In this document: positions 1 to 4,490 of the stretch, piece by piece
Numbering within the stretch: position 1 is the first letter of the stretch
Layout of the letters: every line of letters begins with the position of its first letter
Source of the DNA: an uncultured cyanobacterium
GTDB taxonomy: Bacteria > Cyanobacteriota > Cyanobacteriia > CACIAM-69d
Assembly (NCBI GenBank): GCA_937894105.1
Contig: CALCTI010000384.1
Span: 1-7,554 of the forward strand
Reading direction: 5' to 3'
Length of the DNA stretch: 7,554 nt
The notes under the pieces: model-generated
What the model was told of the DNA's origin: nothing
The model's input: only the letters and a program-made list of their open reading frames with translations
The model's database searches: none
Translations under genes and position numbers: made by a program

Positions 1-642
1 CACACCTGGGAACACCGCCAACGCCTGGGCAAACCCGATCAAAACCCCATCCCGCAAATTCAACTGCCCATAGCCTCGCTCCCGGCAGCCCAACTGCTCC
101 GCCAGCGCCAACAGCACCGCCATTACAATTGAAGCGATCGCGATCGACGTAATGCTGCGCAAGGGCGAATTATCAAAATCAGTTACAAAAAACTTGATAC
201 ATAATCCGACGATTACAATAGGGACCGTACCCAAAAGAATTCCCAATGTAATGCGGAAATCTCGATTTTGATAATTCTGCTTGGTAATTGCCATTTTCGT
301 CCCCCGCATCAAATTCAATAAATCTTCGCGGAAATAACTCAACACCGCCGCTACGCTGCCCAACTGCAATACCGCCGTCAGCGCTACCCCCGGGTCACCC
401 TTCCCCAACGCCACCGGCACCACCTTTAAATGGGCTGTGCTGCTAATAGGCAAAAACTCCGTCAGCCCCTGGGTCAACCCCAAAACAATTCCTTCTATAT
501 ATCCCACCTGGCTTAAGGGCCCCTCACCGCCAACGCTGGCGGCAACGGCCCCATCATGGTGTCCCAATATTCCCAATCCCAATCCCAGACCAACCCAAGC
601 CCACAGCATCCACCGTCCGACTCCACCACCGTATTGATTCAT
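1..642 (-). CDS. uppP: Undecaprenyl-diphosphatase (UppP/BacA), 3'-truncated by window edge
   Basis: This integral membrane enzyme dephosphorylates undecaprenyl diphosphate, recycling the lipid carrier for peptidoglycan and other envelope polymers. The ATG at 642-640 is the only usable start, because an in-frame TAA lies 15 nt upstream of it; the Shine-Dalgarno is weak. The visible 214 residues begin with a hydrophobic stretch (about 11-27). The family signature follows at residues 51-71: GIVLGLTQGLTEFLPISSTAH, with the (E/Q)xxxE motif as Q58/E62 and the histidine at H71. The block TAVLQLGSVAAVLSYFRED and a C-terminal part ending FAQALAVFPGV are also typical. The family continues with SRSG, so the gene is cut by the window edge just before its second catalytic segment; nothing suggests it is broken. 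It is divergent from the DUF3120 gene. Identity is secure at family level. Confidence 0.95.
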   Translation of the reverse strand, partial: MNQYGGGVGRWMLWAWVGLGLGLGILGHHDGAVAASVGGEGPLSQVGYIEGIVLGLTQGLTEFLPISSTAHLKVVPVALGKGDPGVALTAVLQLGSVAAVLSYFREDLLNLMRGTKMAITKQNYQNRDFRITLGILLGTVPIVIVGLCIKFFVTDFDNSPLRSITSIAIASIVMAVLLALAEQLGCRERGYGQLNLRDGVLIGFAQALAVFPGV

Positions 643-1173
643 TCTTACGAGACTCTCTTAACCTTGATTGTCCAAACCCTGACTGCCCGAGCCTTAATTT
701 TTCGGGGCTCAATTCCGTGAATCCTAATTCCCTGAGCCGGACACCCCTAATCCTTACTGCTGAACCCGACGTCTTACCGAGCATCGCGAAACGATTCTTA
801 AAATTTTCTGTGGATCAACCCTGGTTAATCGAACGTTTCATCGCCACGTTTCCACGTCCCCTTCGGCACAGACCCCAACATTATTTTCCAGATCCTCGTA
901 GCGATCGCCCCTAACGCCGCCGTAATCTTGCCGCCCGCTATTTTATCGGAATCTCATCGGAGTACTGCACTTCCTTCGCCAACCCTTAGGAAGTCCTATG
1001 GTATGTTAAGAAAGCTAAAGAAAATTTCAGAAAACAGCCGAAAATTCTCATCTCGTAAACAGCTAAAGCCTGTAGGATTTGAATCACCAAACGCTGTGTA
1101 TCGATCTTCCCTGTCCTCTTCCTTCTCCGGGTTGCTAGTTTTGGCAGCAGAACGCATGATTCCAACATCTGCT
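643..1173. other. Divergent intergenic spacer uppP / DUF3120 gene
   Basis: This 531-bp spacer separates the divergent uppP and DUF3120 genes, so it should hold promoters for both. I see no convincing -35/-10 pair on either strand. One hairpin is visible at 689-710 (arms 689-693 and 706-710, extended by two G-T pairs, loop AATTTTTC). It would lie 47-68 nt upstream of the uppP start and could be part of its leader. A HIP1 site sits at 901-908. An in-frame extension of the DUF3120 reading frame covers 928-1173; its GC falls between about 1003 and 1070 and its codon third positions are AT-rich compared with the gene body, so I treat it as mostly non-coding. Confidence 0.5.
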
Positions 1174-1971
1174 ATGTCAGATCAAGCAGCGAATAAAGCA
1201 AACGCTGATAACACCAATAATTCCAGTAGTCCTGTGTCTTATGCCGATTCCGTTACCGAAGCGCCGCCCTTGGTAACGGAGTCAACGATGCTGCCAGAGC
1301 CCTTTGAGTCTGCTGAAGCGATCGCCCCAGAGCCAACCCGCTGGCAAGGGTTAGCCATTGGCGCATTTTTAGTATCCGGTCCAGTATTTCTTGAAGCGCC
1401 CCTGGTGCGGACCTATCCCATTACCGCGCTGACCCTAACGTTGGGATGGTTGGGTTTAGCCTGGTGGTGTGATCGCCAAGACCAGCGCAAATGGTGGGGG
1501 GATATTTTATTTGGTTTTAGCCTGAGCTGGTTTGCCGGTGCCGTTTACTGGGGCTGGTTTCGCTGGGATCCGATACTGCACCTGCCCTTGGAATCCTTAG
1601 GACTGCCCATTGCCTTAGGGTGCCTGTGGATGGGACGAGGACGTTTGGGAAGCTGGTTTTACTTGGGCTCCTTGTTGGGTACCGCCGTCACCGATGCTTA
1701 TTTTTGGTCCGTGGACTTAATTCCCTATTGGGAGCGGGTAATGCAGGTGGACCCCAGCGCGATCGCACCTATTTTGACCGACGCTTTAATTCAGATGAAT
1801 ACCCTGTCTGGCTTTGGGAGGGCAGTGGTTTGCGCTTCCACATTGTTGATCGCAGGCGGCGTGGCATTGCGATCGCGTCAGGTGGCAGCGTGGGTCTTTG
1901 CTGGAGCCGTTTTAAATACTTTGGCCGTGGACGGTTTGTTTTGGCTAACGGCAATGCTTGGCAAAATGTAG
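1174..1971 (+). CDS. DUF3120 family cyanobacterial membrane protein, function unknown
   Basis: The protein has 265 residues from this start. Residues 1-56 are polar, rich in Asn, Ser, Ala and Glu, and probably disordered. Residues 57-262 form a hydrophobic core with about six or seven membrane segments (near 58-76, 84-99, 109-128, 143-153, 160-172, 215-232 and 239-260). Tryptophan- and glycine-rich blocks such as GAVYWGWFRWDPILHLPLE and GTAVTDAYFWSVDLIPYWE match my memory of the cyanobacterial family DUF3120, for which I know no assigned biochemical function. The start is uncertain. ATG 1174 (MSDQ) and ATG 1156 lack a Shine-Dalgarno. ATG 1003 does have AGGAAG at 988-993 with a 9-nt spacer, but would add 57 residues of basic, low-GC sequence. 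The gene ends 81 nt before the CPBP protease gene and may be transcribed with it. Confidence 0.85.
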   Translation: MSDQAANKANADNTNNSSSPVSYADSVTEAPPLVTESTMLPEPFESAEAIAPEPTRWQGLAIGAFLVSGPVFLEAPLVRTYPITALTLTLGWLGLAWWCDRQDQRKWWGDILFGFSLSWFAGAVYWGWFRWDPILHLPLESLGLPIALGCLWMGRGRLGSWFYLGSLLGTAVTDAYFWSVDLIPYWERVMQVDPSAIAPILTDALIQMNTLSGFGRAVVCASTLLIAGGVALRSRQVAAWVFAGAVLNTLAVDGLFWLTAMLGKM

Positions 1972-2017
1972 GCCGCTGACTGGGTAGCGGAAAAGTCAGG
2001 GCTAAATTTGTAAACTT

Positions 2018-2023
2018 AAGGAG
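2018..2023 (+). promoter_or_regulatory. AAGGAG Shine-Dalgarno-like motif, displaced
   Basis: A strong AAGGAG match lies 29 nt upstream of the ATG at 2053, much farther than the usual 5-10 nt. No ATG, GTG or TTG occurs at the proper distance, and the CPBP frame is closed by a TAA at 2038-2040. The motif may be chance, a standby ribosome site, or brought nearer by RNA folding. Confidence 0.3.
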
Positions 2024-2052
2024 ATAGGCAAGCGCTTTAAACCCTGGTAACT

Positions 2053-2997
2053 ATGGCTGACGGCTCTGAAAACACTGCTACGGCTTCTGCGTCTGACAAT
2101 CCTTCGGAAACTCGCCCGGGAAGTTTGCTGGGGAAATATTTGGCGTTTTTGCGATCGCCCCTTTTAACCAGCTCGGCTCAACCCCTGCCCCTGTCCCAAA
2201 CCTGCAAACAGTCCCTACGGCTTTACAGCCTGCATTTGCTGCCGATTTTTGCAGCCGGCATTATTATCGGGACCCTGGGTGTCCAAGACAGCAATGCCAA
2301 CCCAGAGTTTTTTACTGACCTATCGCCATGGTGGCTATTCGCCTTAACCGTGGTGATTTTGCCCACCGTTGAAGAAATTATTTTTCGCCTGCCTTTGCGT
2401 CCCACGGCGGTTAACTTAGCGCTGCCGGCGTCCATTATTTTTTGTCTAATGGCGATCGCCGCCCAGGTCACAGGAACAACCCTCGGTCTAACCATTGCCG
2501 CCCTAACGGCGCTGAATGTTTACCTGTGGCGATCGCCCCCCAAGGTAAAAAAGCTAGAAAACTTCTACCGCCGCTATCCCAGGGTAATTTTCTACCTGAG
2601 CACCGTCCTCTTCGGCGCAATCCACATCACCAACTACGAACAGGAAGTGTGGCAGCTATTGCCCATATTGGTCCTTCCCCAAACTATCCTCGCCCTGTGG
2701 ATGGGCTTTCTGCGGCTGCGCTACGGATTCCTTTGGGCCGTTCTCGGTCACGGGCTACACAACGGATTTGTTTTAACGCCGCTTCTCTTGATTAAGATTT
2801 TCGGCTCCGCTGAAATGCAAAAACGATGGTTCAGCAACCCCGGTGCCGTTGAAAACCTCTCTGTGGGAGATCAGCTTTTGGTGGTGGGGTCAGGTCTATT
2901 TATTTTGACCGGGCTAATTGTGGGGACGATCATTGCCTGGAAAACCATCAGTGACTGGCGTCGACATCGTCAATTAGCCAAGGGGAGCAGTGAATAA
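2053..2997 (+). CDS. CPBP family intramembrane (CAAX-type) metalloprotease
   Basis: This 314-residue membrane protein belongs to the CPBP/CAAX protease family (Abi, PF02517), intramembrane metal-dependent proteases related to Rce1. All three sequence signatures are present: EExxxR as E107-E108-I-I-F-R112, FxxxH as F187-G-A-I-H191, and HxxxN as H233-G-L-H-N237. These supply the expected metal-binding and catalytic groups, so the enzyme looks intact. Hydrophobic segments lie near 60-76, 93-106, 122-136, 143-157, 178-190, 204-220, 226-248 and 275-296. The first 50 residues are polar and probably cytoplasmic. The start at 2053 is forced by an in-frame TAA at 2038-2040. The gene follows the DUF3120 gene by 81 nt on the same strand, so co-transcription is plausible. 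The natural substrate cannot be inferred; bacterial relatives include bacteriocin-immunity and protein-maturation roles. Confidence 0.9.
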   Translation: MADGSENTATASASDNPSETRPGSLLGKYLAFLRSPLLTSSAQPLPLSQTCKQSLRLYSLHLLPIFAAGIIIGTLGVQDSNANPEFFTDLSPWWLFALTVVILPTVEEIIFRLPLRPTAVNLALPASIIFCLMAIAAQVTGTTLGLTIAALTALNVYLWRSPPKVKKLENFYRRYPRVIFYLSTVLFGAIHITNYEQEVWQLLPILVLPQTILALWMGFLRLRYGFLWAVLGHGLHNGFVLTPLLLIKIFGSAEMQKRWFSNPGAVENLSVGDQLLVVGSGLFILTGLIVGTIIAWKTISDWRRHRQLAKGSSE

Positions 2998-3097
2998 CAC
3001 ACACGGCGTCTAAGGTAAGCCATATAACCACCCCACGGAAGAGGCTTCAGGGAGCATGGGCTTTGACGAGATAAGGTGGCCATAGATATTGATTGCT

Positions 3098-3135
3098 CTC
3101 TTGCATGAAAATAAAGACTCTTGCATGAAAATAAA
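3098..3135. repeat. Two-copy tandem repeat, period 20 bp
   Basis: The 18-bp unit CTCTTGCATGAAAATAAA is found at 3098-3115 and again at 3118-3135, exact in both copies and separated by 2 bp. Its core TCTTGCATGA reappears in inverted form (TCATGCAAGA) at 3240-3249, on the far side of about 110 bp that includes the palindrome at 3212-3232. The copies could be protein-binding sites, element ends or replication slippage; the sequence does not decide. Confidence 0.8.
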
Positions 3136-3206
3136 AATTCGCACAATAAGGTGAGCTTAGAGAGCTGAGCATAGCCGAGTTCCTCCAAGCACCTTAAAGT
3201 ATCTTT

Positions 3207-3414
3207 TGTCTGGCTCGAGAGGCTCTCGAGCCTTTCGAGTCATGCAAGAAAGCCCGTGAAATAGCTGGCTGAGCAAGCAGACACTGCCGAGCCGTAGGGA
3301 TGCGCACTGAGAGTGGGGTGAATTGGGGACAATGGGACCTGCATCATCTCAGCAACGCTGCGAACACGAATCCCGAAGCCATTGTTGCCAATTCGTCAGT
3401 CAGCGGTGCCATTG
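3207..3414 (+). ncRNA. Probable structured RNA, possibly solitary HEARO/omega-like
   Basis: The plus strand can form many consistent helices here. The main one pairs GAATTGGGGACAATGG (3320-3335) with CCATTGTTGCCAATTC (3379-3394): 16 positions, one G-G mismatch, one G-U, and three more pairs outward to 3317/3397. Others are TGTCTG 3207-3212 with CAGACA 3278-3283, the palindrome 3212-3232, GCAG-ACA-CTGC 3277-3287, GGCT 3267-3270 with AGCC 3290-3293, and CAGC-AAC-GCTG 3350-3360. CTGAGA 3307-3312 can pair with TCTCAG 3347-3352 inside the main loop, giving a pseudoknot. Dense nested helices with a pseudoknot and no protein reading frame suggest a functional RNA. The overall look recalls HEARO/omega RNAs that accompany IscB nucleases, and such RNAs can stand alone; no IscB remnant follows. 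The class assignment is a hypothesis from memory, and both boundaries are approximate. Confidence 0.5.
3212..3232. repeat. Near-perfect 21-bp palindrome with two CTCGAG cores
   Basis: Arms GGCTCGAGAG (3212-3221) and CTCTCGAGCC (3223-3232) are exact reverse complements around a single G. As RNA this is a 9-bp GC-rich hairpin with a 3-nt loop. Only CCTTTCG follows on the plus strand and no T-run on the minus strand, so it is not a standard terminator. It is best seen as a helix of the structured RNA or a dyad binding site. Confidence 0.75.
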
Positions 3415-3784
3415 GGAATCAATACTGTTACAATATTAGCCAAGCTGCTCGAAAACCTAGATGTAATTCACAACGTGGTCTATCTAGGAGTAGTGACGGC
3501 TCAGTTTTTGCATCGCCACAGCAAGGACAATTGCTTAAATTCTTATCTAACAGCTTCTGATCTAATAGAAGTGTCTGTAAGGTTGAATTAATGCTTTTAA
3601 CTAAAGCTGTTGTGGTGTGCTTACCTCTGAAGGTACCTTGCCCGTTTGGTTAAGACGGCGCGCAGGGCGATTTTCCAAAGGAGTGAAACGACGATCCAAC
3701 AGTGCCCTTATTCAATGATTAGAGTAGCGGTGCTGTTTGGCACGATTTTTAAGTTTCCGGAAGTTTTTTAGTGCTATTTGTACT

Positions 3785-3886
3785 TCGCTCCACGCCTACT
3801 AGAGCGACAATCTAAGATCCTGTTATCTCCCTCAGCGACAGCAATGAAAGCTGTTGTTGGGTATTGCTATAACTTGCTAGAGATAA
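3785..3886 (+). other. Hairpin cluster in the region upstream of rne
   Basis: Two local hairpins are visible. TCGCTC 3785-3790 pairs with GAGCGA 3802-3807 around an 11-nt loop. CGACAGC 3836-3842 pairs with GCTGTTG 3850-3856 (one G-U) around the loop AATGAAA. The second is enclosed by TTATCTC 3823-3829 and GAGATAA 3880-3886, which are exact complements. These may fold in an rne leader RNA, if transcription starts this far upstream. The evidence is base complementarity only. Confidence 0.3.
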
Positions 3887-4480
3887 ATCCAGGACTTTCT
3901 AAGATTCTCAAATAGCCTTTGAACTTTTGGCACTTAAAGAAACGCCAGGGAATAATCGGAGCGAGTCAAAAACAATGATGCGGTATTACGCTGCTGTGTT
4001 TTCGACTTGTGCTGGTAATGTTGTTGCTTACTTTTGTTAATCTGAATGCCATTGGAAATGGGAGTGTTTCGAGATGGTTCGAAGCACTGTCGAAGGTTGG
4101 TTCTTGAAGCCGTTGTAGAGAAATTGCCTTGGTGCAGCGCTAATGATGTCGCTGTTAATGGTGTCACTGTGACGATACCGCTTTAAATAGGCTCACAGCT
4201 TTTGATGTTTGTCTTTCACTTTTCTTTTTAACTATGGTTGCCAGATCCCTGTAGGTATCGCTGGTTCTCCCCATTAGGGTTTGTGTTCCTTGCTTCTGTG
4301 TGAACTGTTCTGTTGGGCTAAGTTACGTTTTCTTGGTCCAGTAATTCAGTTTGTGTGATTCGTCAAACTAGGGCGATCGCAAGGTTAGGCACAAGACTAA
4401 AAGCAAGGTCATTTAAGAAAAATGCCTTGCAAATCCAGGGTTATTTCACCAGCGACGGATCTCGGCACCGCTCCAATTTT

Positions 4481-4485
4481 GAGGA
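4481..4485 (+). promoter_or_regulatory. Shine-Dalgarno GAGGA for rne
   Basis: GAGGA lies 5 nt before the ATG at 4491. It selects this codon over the in-frame ATG at 4422, which has no ribosome site and would add 23 residues before the conserved MPKQIVIAEQHRIAAVFSED beginning. Confidence 0.8.
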
Positions 4486-4490
4486 AATTC

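Larger units (their letters stand above)
2998..4490. other. 1.49-kb gene-free region between CPBP gene and rne
   Basis: I find no convincing protein gene here on either strand. The longest open frames (under 90 codons, for example 3300-3560, 3382-3591 and 3934-4167 minus) show no recognisable motif or ribosome site and overlap inverted repeats. The left part (3000-3420) is rich in direct and inverted repeats and is annotated separately as a probable structured RNA. The right part (about 3590-4480) is lower in GC, has T-rich tracts and several hairpins, and probably contains the rne promoter and leader. No HIP1 site occurs from 2537 to 4372; one lies at 4373-4380. It could be the remains of a mobile element, but no transposase fragment or terminal repeat pair is evident. 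Confidence 0.7.

Noticed and set aside
655..765. Loosely repetitive CCTAATTCC / CTGAGCC text suggesting a heptamer tandem array.
   Set aside because: No fixed period or consensus unit holds for more than two copies; only the hairpin at 689-710 is supportable.
717..914. Open frame of 65 codons on the plus strand in the uppP/DUF3120 spacer.
   Set aside because: TCA/CCT-rich composition, no ribosome site, no recognisable motif, and it lies in the expected promoter region.
3300..3591. Two overlapping plus-strand open frames (3300-3560 and 3382-3591) that could be IscB or another small protein.
   Set aside because: Neither translation shows an IscB start, RuvC or HNH motif. They lie across the strong inverted repeats and lack ribosome sites.
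3640..3700. Stretch resembling a tRNA D-arm (TTTGGTTAAGACG).
   Set aside because: No acceptor stem, anticodon arm or TTCGA loop can be placed around it.
3730..3750. Terminator-like hairpin GTGC-TGTTTG-GCAC followed by GATTTTT.
   Set aside because: A 4-bp stem is too weak and the T-run is short and offset. There is no gene immediately upstream.
3934..4167. Minus-strand open frame of 77 codons upstream of rne.
   Set aside because: Composition is Ser/Thr/Gln-rich without motif or Shine-Dalgarno, and it looks like a chance frame in AT-rich DNA.
4163..4173. Palindrome GTCAC-T-GTGAC as a CRP-type operator.
   Set aside because: Half-sites are in the opposite order to TGTGA-N6-TCACA and the dyad is only 11 bp; no clear promoter adjoins it.
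4422..4490. Upstream in-frame ATG 4422 as the rne start.
   Set aside because: No Shine-Dalgarno, and the extra 23 residues precede the conserved MPKQIVIAEQ start, which has GAGGA at the right distance.
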